Shown here: one piece after another, positions 56,396-64,000 of the stretch
Layout: each line of letters starts with the position of its first letter
Position numbering within the stretch: position 1 is the first letter of the stretch
Assembly (NCBI RefSeq): GCF_003473545.1
Contig: NZ_QUCM01000013.1
Coordinates: 1 to 64,000 of the forward strand
Direction: 5' to 3'
From: Clostridium sp. AM22-11AC
Lineage (GTDB): Bacteria; Bacillota; Clostridia; Lachnospirales; Lachnospiraceae
DNA length: 64,000 nt
Position numbers and translations under genes: made by a program
The notes under the pieces: generated by a model
The model's input: only the letters and a program-made list of their open reading frames with translations
Database searches by the model: none
What the model was told of the DNA's origin: nothing

Positions 56396-56722
56396 GCATT
56401 TAATCTACATAGTAATTTAGCAATCATTAGCAGCTGCATCAGTAATGTATACATCAAAAAAATTACCAATGAAGGAAAATATACACAAGTATTTGCAACA
56501 TCCACTATAGATAATAGTCATTTTTGCGGTTTGGCCATAGCTGATGGAGGACTATATTCTTTTCATAATATTGGAAATGCCACTGTTCTTGCAAATCGGT
56601 CTACATATAAAGTGGTTTGCAATAGTGTGGGAAAGGTAGCGCGTTTATCAATTACTGGAATGGGTATTTGGGATGAATGCATCGTTATATCCAATAGAGA
56701 TTTTATATTGACGCATGAGTAA
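56393..56722 (+). pseudogene. C-terminal cassette-like frame without a start codon
   Basis: The plus strand is open for 109 codons to a TAA but has no early ATG or ribosome site. The product would be beta-rich with Asn, Ser and Gly (HFCGLAIADGGLYSFHNIGN, then VGKVARLSITGMGIW), a look common at the ends of phage tail or receptor-binding proteins. It begins across a repeat that is also found, inverted and in the same frame, at the start of the opposite frame. Two in-frame ATG codons farther in (from 56531) have no site. It may be a silent alternative 3' end of a gene. Confidence 0.4.
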
Positions 56723-56993
56723 AATTGATCATATAAGTAACACATACCAATATGGCGCAGTGCTTATTACAGTTATTTCTCTATTTTTAACTGTTACAGA
56801 AAAATCATTTCCATTTCCTAAAATTGAAACAAAACTGCCATTAGTTACAAGACCCATTAAGTAACTACTGCCTCCATCATGCTTACAGATAATTAACTTA
56901 TGCTTTTTTTTAGAAATAATTACTCCATCGGTTGAGCTGCCTTGATAATAGTATTGTTCTGGTAAGACCATTTCTAAATTACTATTGCATAGA
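56405..56993. repeat. Inverted repeats flanking two convergent frames
   Basis: ATAGTAATTTAG at 56409-56420 recurs exactly as its reverse complement at 56974-56985, with partial matches on both sides (TCTA before, AAT after). The 553 bases between hold the two convergent frames, whose stops are 6 bases apart. In both frames the repeat reads Ser-Asn-Leu. Confidence 0.5.
56729..56971 (-). CDS. Short cassette-like protein of unknown function
   Basis: This 80-residue frame (ATG 56971) has a beta-rich pattern (DGVIISKKKHKLIICKHDGG, then GLVTNGSFVSILGNGNDFSV) resembling that of the opposing frame, with GL..nG and late V-x-V strands in like order. No ribosome site precedes the ATG, and the frame stays open upstream through the repeat to the terminator. 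It lies just after the giant gene's terminator. It may be a 3' cassette rather than a free gene. Confidence 0.4.
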   Translation of the reverse strand: MVLPEQYYYQGSSTDGVIISKKKHKLIICKHDGGSSYLMGLVTNGSFVSILGNGNDFSVTVKNREITVISTAPYWYVLLI

Positions 56994-57023
56994 AAAAACC
57001 AGGTACTTTTTTTGATACCTGGT
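56991..57023 (-). terminator. Terminator of the giant polyvalent gene
   Basis: ACCAGGTA pairs with TACCTGGT around a 10-base loop, followed by TTTTTTC on the minus strand, 12 bases after the stop. Confidence 0.8.
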
Positions 57024-57034
57024 CCTCCCTATTC

Positions 57035-60000
57035 CTACTGCTTCTTTTGCTTCTTTTTTGCTGCCTTATTCCAATTCGTCCAATCCTCTCCGGTATACAA
57101 TGCCTTTCCATTTACCTTAAGCTGTTTAAGGACATTCTGGATCTCTTCTCTGCCTTTTCTGTCGGCTGCAATCCATAAAGGCTTATAATGACTCGTAATG
57201 GATGTTTTAATCGAACCTGCAGCCTCTTTCTGTGTCTTTCCTTCATCCACTTTACTTTTTACAATGGCATCTGCCATCTTTTTAAAAGGATCCAGAGATT
57301 TAGCATTTTTATTATCATACTGGCCTATTGCTGCCAGAAGATCCGAATTGCTATAGAATTTTACACTGCTACTATCCTCTGATGCACCCTGATCCGTCAG
57401 GATATCTCCATACAGGCTATCCGGTTCTGTCTGTACCTCTGCCTCCCAGTCAATCTCTTCTTTTCCTTCTAACTGTTTGATCCTGGCATCAATGGCGGAT
57501 TTTACGATCTTTGTGGCATATCCCTGGGATGTGAGCTGACTTACCGCATCCTCGTAAGCTTCCAGGTCATATGATTGCTTTGCCTGGGCCGCCGCCTCTA
57601 CCAGCGGATTTACAGAATCTTTGCCGATTAACTCTGATTTGATCACCGTTTTAATCTTGTTTGTTATCGTATCGTTATCAATTCCCGCTTTGTTAAGATC
57701 ATCCTTGATTTTCTTCTGGAAATCCTGATCTCCGTTTCTGTGAGCCTGGATCATCATTTTTGTATACATCTCAAGATTTTCTTTGCTTCCCATGTCGTAC
57801 TTTTGTTTCAGCCATGTATAATCCGCTTTGCCTCCTGCTGAATCAAAAATAGAATCAATGACAGCTCCCATGTCTCTTGTAAGACTCTTAATCGGGATTC
57901 CGGTGAGCTTGCTCGCCATCTGAGCCGTGTATACAGCTACGTACTGTGGTGTATACTTACTTGTGCCGTCTTTTAACTTCTTAATCTGATTCCAAGCGTA
58001 TATCATATCCTCAAAGCCAGACAGATCCGCTCTGGTTGGCGTGTATCCGGCAATAATGGAGGGAATTTCTTTCACCCATGGGATGTTATTCAAAAGGTTC
58101 AGGTTATCGAAAATGTTTGATTTAAGGCTGTCTATGTACTTTTCCTTGCTGTTCTTATCTCGGTCATCATCTCTGAGCATATCAACCGCTGATGCAGCTA
58201 TTGACGTGGCTACACCGGTAAGGACAAATACAGTTGCGGCGCGTACTGCTCTGCTCTTCGAGCCTTCTTTCTTCGTTTTTACATCTGTTGCAGCGCGGTA
58301 GAGCATATCATAAGTTTTTAGCGGTTCAGCCATGAAGCTGGTAGCCAGCTGATTGATTTCGCTCTGGCTTCTCATAATCTGAGTACGATGTAAGATTGAA
58401 TCAACTACCTGTGTCTTGTCTACAACTTCGCTAAATCTCTTGCCTACCCGCTCGTAAAATTCTTCCGTGCCTTCTTTCAGATCCGGATGCTGATCCATAC
58501 ACTCGTATTCGCAAGCTCTCCATAGGCGATTCCAGGCCAGTTGATCGCCTTTTTCTGCCAAGATCATAGTTGCATTAACAAACCGCTGCTTTGTACTGTC
58601 GGTGTTAAACATGATATCTTTCATTTGTCGGCTGGTATCCATGCGGTAAAATCCCCAATCTTTCCATTGCGCAATAGGGGCGTATTTACATATAAGGTCC
58701 CACTGGCCTTTTCTGGTGATGGTCGTCGCGCCTCTGGCAAGATATTTAGGATTGATCTCCATACTAGCTCTTATGTAAGCTGTTGGCTGCTGGGCAGCTA
58801 CACGCAGATTTCCAGCTACAGAAGCCGCTTTCATGTTTGAGACCAGTTGGCTGGCTATGCTTTTATCTTTATTTACTGTCCCGTTGATATCTGAAACCAG
58901 CTTGACGATATAATCATTTCCCTGCTTTCCAAAGGTCCTTTCTATCTCTTCTTTAATAGATGATCCAAACTCAGTCATTCCTCTGGTGTCCTTATAATTG
59001 TACACCTTATTAAGATCTGACAGTGGGATTACATAGGCATTATATGTACTCATGTTATCAACCTGGCGGCTAAACACATCAAAGATGTCCTCAATAATCA
59101 ATGGATTATTCGCATATGGGGTTGTGCTCTTGGTGATTCCCATGTTCTTAATGGTTGACGCTTTATTTCCCGCATCTCCCTGCCTGGTTGCCACATAGTT
59201 TTTATCTGTGCTAATTGGGAAATAATTCTTTGCTGTGAATTTCTCATAACCATACATGTCCATGGTTACTTCATTTCCCCAGGCTGCACACTGATCTCCC
59301 ATAAACTGCTGCAATCCATCCGCAAGAGCACGCTGCGCCGGTGTTAAAGTCTTTGTGATCGTTTCTACATCTGCGGCCGTAACCTTTACAGGGCGATAAT
59401 TCTTCTTGATCTGTGCCGGTGTATAAGTCGTTCCTTCCAATTTGGCTTTTCCAACTACCGGCGCCTGCTTAATACCGCCGTTTCGATCATACATATGGCC
59501 TCTGGCCTGGCTTCTTTTGTTTAACTCATACAGCGACATCACCTGGGCTACTGTAAGATCAATCTCACCTCTCGATGTCTTAAAATGCTGAGTCTTGGCA
59601 TTTGATCCCGTCCATTCACGCAATTCTTTAGGCTTGATTCCATACTTATCCACAATATCATCCACATATTCCTGAGCAGATCTCAATTTTTCTGTCTTTT
59701 TATCCAGTCCGTTACGCAATGCATCATAGGTGGACTTCATGTTGTCTCCCATTTTTCCAAACATGGTCTGCGGATCCAACATGTCATAATTCAACAGTTT
59801 ATCTCCCATTCCCGCAGGTCCTACATACTCCACCTTATTCCGCCTCTGCTCCAGATCCCTAAACACTCCATCTGCCAGAATACTCAGTTCTCCAGATTTT
59901 TTGTTGCTCTTAAGATCATTTACTTCTGTTATAGCCTTTTTCATAGCCATAACTGTCTTTTTAAGCTCACCCATGCTATATGCATCCAAGTTATCTAATT

Positions 60001-63000
60001 TATCAATTCCCTTTGTTTTTTCAATTAGTTCCTGAATGCGCTGTGCAATATCTGGGTCAATATCCATGGTCATGGTATCACCAGTCTTCTGGTCCACATA
60101 AACACCGCCATTATCCAGGATCTCCTTAAATGCATCCTGGGCTGCTTTCCAGTCTTCTTTTCGCTGGGTTTTGATCTCACTATCCTCATCATTTGGAGAA
60201 AAATCAATGTTGTTCAGGAAAGCCGCTACAGATTGTCTCAGTCCCTCTGGAATATGCTTTGAATCAGTCGGTTTCAGCAACCAATTCTGTAATTTTTTTC
60301 TTTCTTTGATGATCTGTCTCTTATCTTCTCTTTTCTGCTGATTCTCCCGCAATGACTTGATCCGCTCTTTGCTCCTCTGCTGCATGGCAGCCAATTCCTG
60401 GTTCTTGCTGTTTCGCAGATCATCCATCCTTTTTTTATAATACTCCCTCTGCTCTTTTCGCTCTGCTTCCGTGAGGTTTTTATACTGTTCTGCCAGGCGT
60501 GCGCTTTCTTCAAGGTTCTGCTTTTTAATCTGTTTAAGGCTTTCATCATACTTTGATTTCAAATCATTTTTATAGTCTCTTATCTTCTGCTGATACTGCC
60601 AGCGCAATTTTTGCATCTGAGCCTCTTTTTTATCAGCAAACGTCGCACTTGGTTTTCTCACATCAAAATATGATGATAAGATGTCCTGTCCTACCATATA
60701 TGCCATTTCATCCATATTGGCGGCATATGGGTTCTTAATTTGTGGAGCTGTCTGATCCAGAGCGGATGCTATCGCAACCAGCTCATCCGCCGGATGTGTC
60801 ACGTCTGCCGGGAAAAGTTCCGGATACTGTCCTTGCAACTCCTGGTACAGAGAATCTATTGAGATACCATCTGCCCCCATTTTCATCTTTCCAAAGTAGC
60901 GTTTTCTAAATTCATTATATCCGCCCACAGAAGCCAAATCTGCCTTGTCCTGGTCTGTGATTGCAATCTTTGTGTCTTTAATCTGCTTTCTCAGATCCTT
61001 ATAGTGTTCCGTTAGTTCTGTATCTTTCTGCACTGACTTTTCCAGAATACTTTTGCCCATGCTGGTTGCAGCTTCTGTAATAGCCTGTCCATCCACTTGG
61101 CCAGCACCACGGATATACTGATAGAGTTTAGACAGGTTTCTTTCCAATATTTCACTTGAATATTTACTGCCATATTCTTTCAGGATATTTCTTGCAACTT
61201 TTTTGATATCCTCGGTCCGCACTGCATCCTTGTCTGTCAACTTAAACTGCTGCTCCAGAAGATCATTCGCCTGTTTTAAAGCCTCATTTTGGTCTTGCAA
61301 TGCCTGAATTCTACGTTCACTCATAGTATCGTCTACATCATCCAGCTGGAAACGAGTCTTGCTTTTTTCTGTACCTGGTTGTATATTGTCCTTAGTAGCA
61401 GGAGTAATGACGCTATACGTTTCGGACGTTCTGTACGGGTCAGTTTTTTCTGGCATTGTAAGCGTAGTGGATACACTCCTGCTATTTTTATTTTCCCACG
61501 CATACATTGTGTGCAGCTCAAGCATTCCTTTCTTGCTTCTAACGTATTCTACGGCAACATTTTTTCCATTAATATCCTTCTCGAATTTCAGAACTGGTTT
61601 TCTATCTTTGGAACTGGTTGTATTTTCTACCTTATCGTAGCTTGATATAATTTCCGGAAGTCTTGATAGTATCTCCGGCGTTACCGGTGTCTGCCCTCTC
61701 GATCTTTCTTTTTCTGGATTGCTATGGCTATCTTCAAACTCGCTTGTAATGGCAACATTTAAATTTTCTGTATTGACTCCTGTGTCTTTGTAAATCCGTT
61801 GCGCGAGCTCTGGACCTATTTTTCCAATATATAATCTTGCATATGGTTTTTTGTGGACATGATCGCGGTAAAAATCTGCAATATCTTGTTTTGTGTTGCA
61901 TATTATGATACTGTCGTTATTTTTCCACCAGCCTTTCTCTTTCTCTCCGTATTCCTCAAATCCAAACTGATTTAATTCATACTTGCTGCTTTGCATGATG
62001 TTATCCGCTCTTTCTTTACCTGCTTTATAGTCCTTGCTGCCTTGCTCCAGACCAAGCAGCCAAGCATAGCGGGCATCTTCATACATCTGTACATCCTGTT
62101 CCAGATTCTTTGCTGCTGCACGGGTGCTGCCGGTTTTGATCAGGTTCTTGATCGAATCGATCACATCTGACAGGAAATCAATGATCTTCTGGGCTAAATT
62201 GCGATCTTTTTTTACTACCTGGTCGATAAAATCCGGATCGTTCAAGAATTTCTGTGTCGCATCTGCGGCAATCTCTTCCATTACCTGCTGACGGGTGAGG
62301 TCTTGCCCGGCATCCTTGTAGCGGTTGGTGTATGATTCTACTAAATCTTCCCAGGCTTTTCCGGTTGCCTTCATCTGTGCTTCTGTCACGATCTCCTGAT
62401 ACAGGCGGTAAGATTCTGGGGCCGTATCTTTAATGAAATGCGTCAGTTCGTGAGAAAGAGATCCGTTAAAATCCTCGGAGTTGATGTTTATGGTAATCTC
62501 TCCCGGTTTATATGAGGCTGTTGCATTCTCCTGTGAAAGATTGTCTACCAGATTAATCTTAAGGCCTGTTTTCTTTCCTATATGCTCCGCTACATTGCGC
62601 TGATCCTGTGTTGCATAGTCGGATACAGTGCCTAAACCGCCCTCTTTGATCTGTCCCTGCGTGTACTTAGGTTTGACCTGGTTGTCCAGGTTATAATCCT
62701 GGATACCGGCACGGTAGGCAGCTTCTATCTGCTGATCGGATAAAAGAGACATTAAGGCCGAGTGAGTAGCTGTGTCCAGATCGATCTGGTTGTAACCCGC
62801 ATCATAAGCACGGCCAAATGCTTTGTTGAATGTGGATACGTCTACGGATCCATCATATGTGTTTAGCAGGGCGTCACCGCCATATTTGCCATAGTGCGAC
62901 TTATACTCCGTTGATTCCTGGTCCGAGAGCTTAACATTATCCTCTGCTTCAAAGTTGCTCTGAGGGTTTCTGTGTTCGTTTTCCTGGGCGTTTATTGTAT

Positions 63001-64000
63001 CCTGTTCAGAATTGTGTGCTGCTGTGGCCTGTGGCTGCTCCTGAGTGGCTTTGGGTGCTGCGTAAGGCTTCTCTGGTGAATCGGTCTGGTGTTCTTCTTG
63101 GATCTGGTTATCCTGGCGCTCTAGTGGGGTGGATTCATATTCCGGCTGTACGCTCTGCTCTGTCGGTCGTTTGACGTCTGAGTTCTGGATTGTCTCTTGT
63201 GCCGTAGGCTCTGCCTGGTTTTCTTGCTGGCTTCGATTGGTGTATTCCTGATTTTGAGAGGCCTGTTTCTGTGATTGAATTGCCTGTTCCTGTGGTTGAG
63301 TCGGTTGTCCCTGGGCCTGAAGTGTCTGTTCGTCCTGGCCTTTTTGTTCTTCTGCCATTCGGTTTTGCCATTCCCATAAACGCATGTCATACTCTGCTTT
63401 ATCGCGATTGTTAACAAATTTGCCCTGCCTCTGCATAGCGGCATACTCTTCTGCCATACGCTGTAAACCCTGGGCCTCTTTCGCATCCGCCGGATTGGTG
63501 TAGTGGGTTTGGTCTGTATCTATCCCTTCAGAATAATCCCTATAGTCAACATCCAGATTTTTCCCATAGTTGTTGATTGCAACATTGTTCGCTATGGTAG
63601 CTGGTGCGTTCATGATTCCAGCTGTTGCCGCACCTAAGAGAAAATCTTCCCACGTCTGCGGATCTGTGAGATCTCCTGTAAGATCCAGCTCATCCCCGTA
63701 GATGAAATGTTTACGGATAGATTCTGTGAGGTCCTGTACAGCTTCCTGGGTGCCTTCTGAAAGCATATCTGAACCGTAGTTTATCACGCCTAATACAGCA
63801 CGTCTTACTGCCGGGTTCTTTGCTAAGGCCGATGTGATCCCTTGCTTTGCTGCTTGTGCTACCTTGGTGTTTCCAAGTGTTTTTTTGATAAATCCGCCGC
63901 CGTACTGTGAGATTCCGCCGAGCAAAAGATTTGTAACTGTTTCATCTGCTGCGGTAAGAACTGCGTTGACCTGGGCGCCCTCTACCGGTCTGCCGTCCAT
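57035..64000 (-). CDS. Giant polyvalent phage/element protein, 5' end outside the window
   Basis: At least 2321 residues are visible and the frame runs past the edge, so the true start is unknown. Order in the visible part: helical region with IMNAPATIANNVA (about 1-150); Gln/Glu-rich disorder (220-350); a zincin-like site SLSHELTHF near 515; a phage RNase-like domain near 715-860 (PVTPEILSRLPEIISSYDKV, LELHTMYAWENK); long Lys/Glu/Gln coiled coils (900-1300); a large alpha domain; a membrane-like helix near 1925 (AATVFVLTGVATSIAASAV); a basic tail (AAKKKQKKQ). Such proteins are thought to be injected with the DNA and to meet host defences. Substrates are unknown. Confidence 0.8.
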   Translation of the reverse strand: MDGRPVEGAQVNAVLTAADETVTNLLLGGISQYGGGFIKKTLGNTKVAQAAKQGITSALAKNPAVRRAVLGVINYGSDMLSEGTQEAVQDLTESIRKHFIYGDELDLTGDLTDPQTWEDFLLGAATAGIMNAPATIANNVAINNYGKNLDVDYRDYSEGIDTDQTHYTNPADAKEAQGLQRMAEEYAAMQRQGKFVNNRDKAEYDMRLWEWQNRMAEEQKGQDEQTLQAQGQPTQPQEQAIQSQKQASQNQEYTNRSQQENQAEPTAQETIQNSDVKRPTEQSVQPEYESTPLERQDNQIQEEHQTDSPEKPYAAPKATQEQPQATAAHNSEQDTINAQENEHRNPQSNFEAEDNVKLSDQESTEYKSHYGKYGGDALLNTYDGSVDVSTFNKAFGRAYDAGYNQIDLDTATHSALMSLLSDQQIEAAYRAGIQDYNLDNQVKPKYTQGQIKEGGLGTVSDYATQDQRNVAEHIGKKTGLKINLVDNLSQENATASYKPGEITININSEDFNGSLSHELTHFIKDTAPESYRLYQEIVTEAQMKATGKAWEDLVESYTNRYKDAGQDLTRQQVMEEIAADATQKFLNDPDFIDQVVKKDRNLAQKIIDFLSDVIDSIKNLIKTGSTRAAAKNLEQDVQMYEDARYAWLLGLEQGSKDYKAGKERADNIMQSSKYELNQFGFEEYGEKEKGWWKNNDSIIICNTKQDIADFYRDHVHKKPYARLYIGKIGPELAQRIYKDTGVNTENLNVAITSEFEDSHSNPEKERSRGQTPVTPEILSRLPEIISSYDKVENTTSSKDRKPVLKFEKDINGKNVAVEYVRSKKGMLELHTMYAWENKNSRSVSTTLTMPEKTDPYRTSETYSVITPATKDNIQPGTEKSKTRFQLDDVDDTMSERRIQALQDQNEALKQANDLLEQQFKLTDKDAVRTEDIKKVARNILKEYGSKYSSEILERNLSKLYQYIRGAGQVDGQAITEAATSMGKSILEKSVQKDTELTEHYKDLRKQIKDTKIAITDQDKADLASVGGYNEFRKRYFGKMKMGADGISIDSLYQELQGQYPELFPADVTHPADELVAIASALDQTAPQIKNPYAANMDEMAYMVGQDILSSYFDVRKPSATFADKKEAQMQKLRWQYQQKIRDYKNDLKSKYDESLKQIKKQNLEESARLAEQYKNLTEAERKEQREYYKKRMDDLRNSKNQELAAMQQRSKERIKSLRENQQKREDKRQIIKERKKLQNWLLKPTDSKHIPEGLRQSVAAFLNNIDFSPNDEDSEIKTQRKEDWKAAQDAFKEILDNGGVYVDQKTGDTMTMDIDPDIAQRIQELIEKTKGIDKLDNLDAYSMGELKKTVMAMKKAITEVNDLKSNKKSGELSILADGVFRDLEQRRNKVEYVGPAGMGDKLLNYDMLDPQTMFGKMGDNMKSTYDALRNGLDKKTEKLRSAQEYVDDIVDKYGIKPKELREWTGSNAKTQHFKTSRGEIDLTVAQVMSLYELNKRSQARGHMYDRNGGIKQAPVVGKAKLEGTTYTPAQIKKNYRPVKVTAADVETITKTLTPAQRALADGLQQFMGDQCAAWGNEVTMDMYGYEKFTAKNYFPISTDKNYVATRQGDAGNKASTIKNMGITKSTTPYANNPLIIEDIFDVFSRQVDNMSTYNAYVIPLSDLNKVYNYKDTRGMTEFGSSIKEEIERTFGKQGNDYIVKLVSDINGTVNKDKSIASQLVSNMKAASVAGNLRVAAQQPTAYIRASMEINPKYLARGATTITRKGQWDLICKYAPIAQWKDWGFYRMDTSRQMKDIMFNTDSTKQRFVNATMILAEKGDQLAWNRLWRACEYECMDQHPDLKEGTEEFYERVGKRFSEVVDKTQVVDSILHRTQIMRSQSEINQLATSFMAEPLKTYDMLYRAATDVKTKKEGSKSRAVRAATVFVLTGVATSIAASAVDMLRDDDRDKNSKEKYIDSLKSNIFDNLNLLNNIPWVKEIPSIIAGYTPTRADLSGFEDMIYAWNQIKKLKDGTSKYTPQYVAVYTAQMASKLTGIPIKSLTRDMGAVIDSIFDSAGGKADYTWLKQKYDMGSKENLEMYTKMMIQAHRNGDQDFQKKIKDDLNKAGIDNDTITNKIKTVIKSELIGKDSVNPLVEAAAQAKQSYDLEAYEDAVSQLTSQGYATKIVKSAIDARIKQLEGKEEIDWEAEVQTEPDSLYGDILTDQGASEDSSSVKFYSNSDLLAAIGQYDNKNAKSLDPFKKMADAIVKSKVDEGKTQKEAAGSIKTSITSHYKPLWIAADRKGREEIQNVLKQLKVNGKALYTGEDWTNWNKAAKKKQKKQ

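Larger units (their letters stand above)
56226..64000. mobile_element. End of a prophage or conjugative element, continuing past the window
   Basis: From the broken kinase to the window edge nothing resembles host genes. It holds AT-rich cassette-like frames and a giant polyvalent protein gene of the type carried by phages and conjugative elements. No integrase, capsid, tail or conjugation gene is in view, so phage versus conjugative element is open. Confidence 0.7.

Noticed and set aside
1..64000. tRNA or rRNA genes
   Set aside because: I recognised no tRNA T-loop pattern or rRNA sequence in the gaps; short gaps leave little room. A tRNA scan would settle it.

Overview
The window looks like a chromosome segment of a spore-forming Clostridia, most likely a member of the Lachnospiraceae. 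The support is a set of sporulation genes (an alpha/beta small acid-soluble spore protein, a GerW/YtfJ protein, a YlbJ-like membrane protein), Firmicute housekeeping gene orders (yicC-gmk-rpoZ, rimO-pgsA-cinA, yloU-yloV, rsmD-coaD), a hisZ-type histidine operon, strong AGGAGG-like ribosome sites and several near-consensus sigma-A promoters with 17-base spacers. The G+C content is moderate. I cannot name the genus. Most genes lie on the minus strand.

Layout. 1-3.3 kb: a TetR regulator divergent from an iron-sulfur flavoenzyme of the 2-enoate/2,4-dienoyl-CoA reductase type, then a decayed flavoprotein fragment. 3.3-8.7 kb: a LysR gene divergent from a transporter (YfcC family), an M28-like peptidase and an M20 amidohydrolase, probably one peptide or amide scavenging unit. 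8.8-11.7 kb: a purine permease and tripeptidase PepT. 11.8-18.0 kb: the operon hisZ-hisG-hisD-hisB-hisA-hisIE behind a perfect-consensus promoter; hisH, hisF and hisC are not here, and HisIE carries a degenerate HisF-like barrel at its N-terminus. 18.0-29.1 kb: recU, a DUF362 ferredoxin-like protein, trpS, then an RNA-modification operon (RsmF-like methyltransferase, RsuA-HAD fusion, YgiQ radical SAM, SDR, RluA) and ylbJ. 29.1-38.4 kb: a coiled-coil protein, coaD, rsmD, a SASP gene, recG with a ROK kinase, a BI-1 protein, yloV/yloU, zinc-type rpmB, a previously unlisted 45-residue membrane protein and ytfJ. 38.5-46.4 kb: three poorly characterised genes, cinA, pgsA, rimO, rpoZ, gmk, yicC.

46.5-56.2 kb is a surface or envelope operon: a 5'-truncated hybrid histidine kinase, a 1375-residue leucine-rich-repeat secreted protein coupled to it by a TTG start overlapping the kinase stop, a MoxR ATPase, a DUF58 protein and a transglutaminase-like membrane protein whose expected catalytic Cys is Ser.

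56.2-64 kb is foreign. The kinase is cut exactly at its H-box, and the adjacent DNA is an AT-rich end region followed by a giant polyvalent protein of phage or conjugative-element type (over 2300 residues, open at the window edge, with a HELTH zincin motif, a phage RNase-like domain and long coiled coils). The end region holds two convergent short reading frames that both start from an inverted copy of the same 12-base repeat in the same frame, plus a small promoter-hairpin-terminator unit that could make a short RNA. This junction is the most unusual part of the window.
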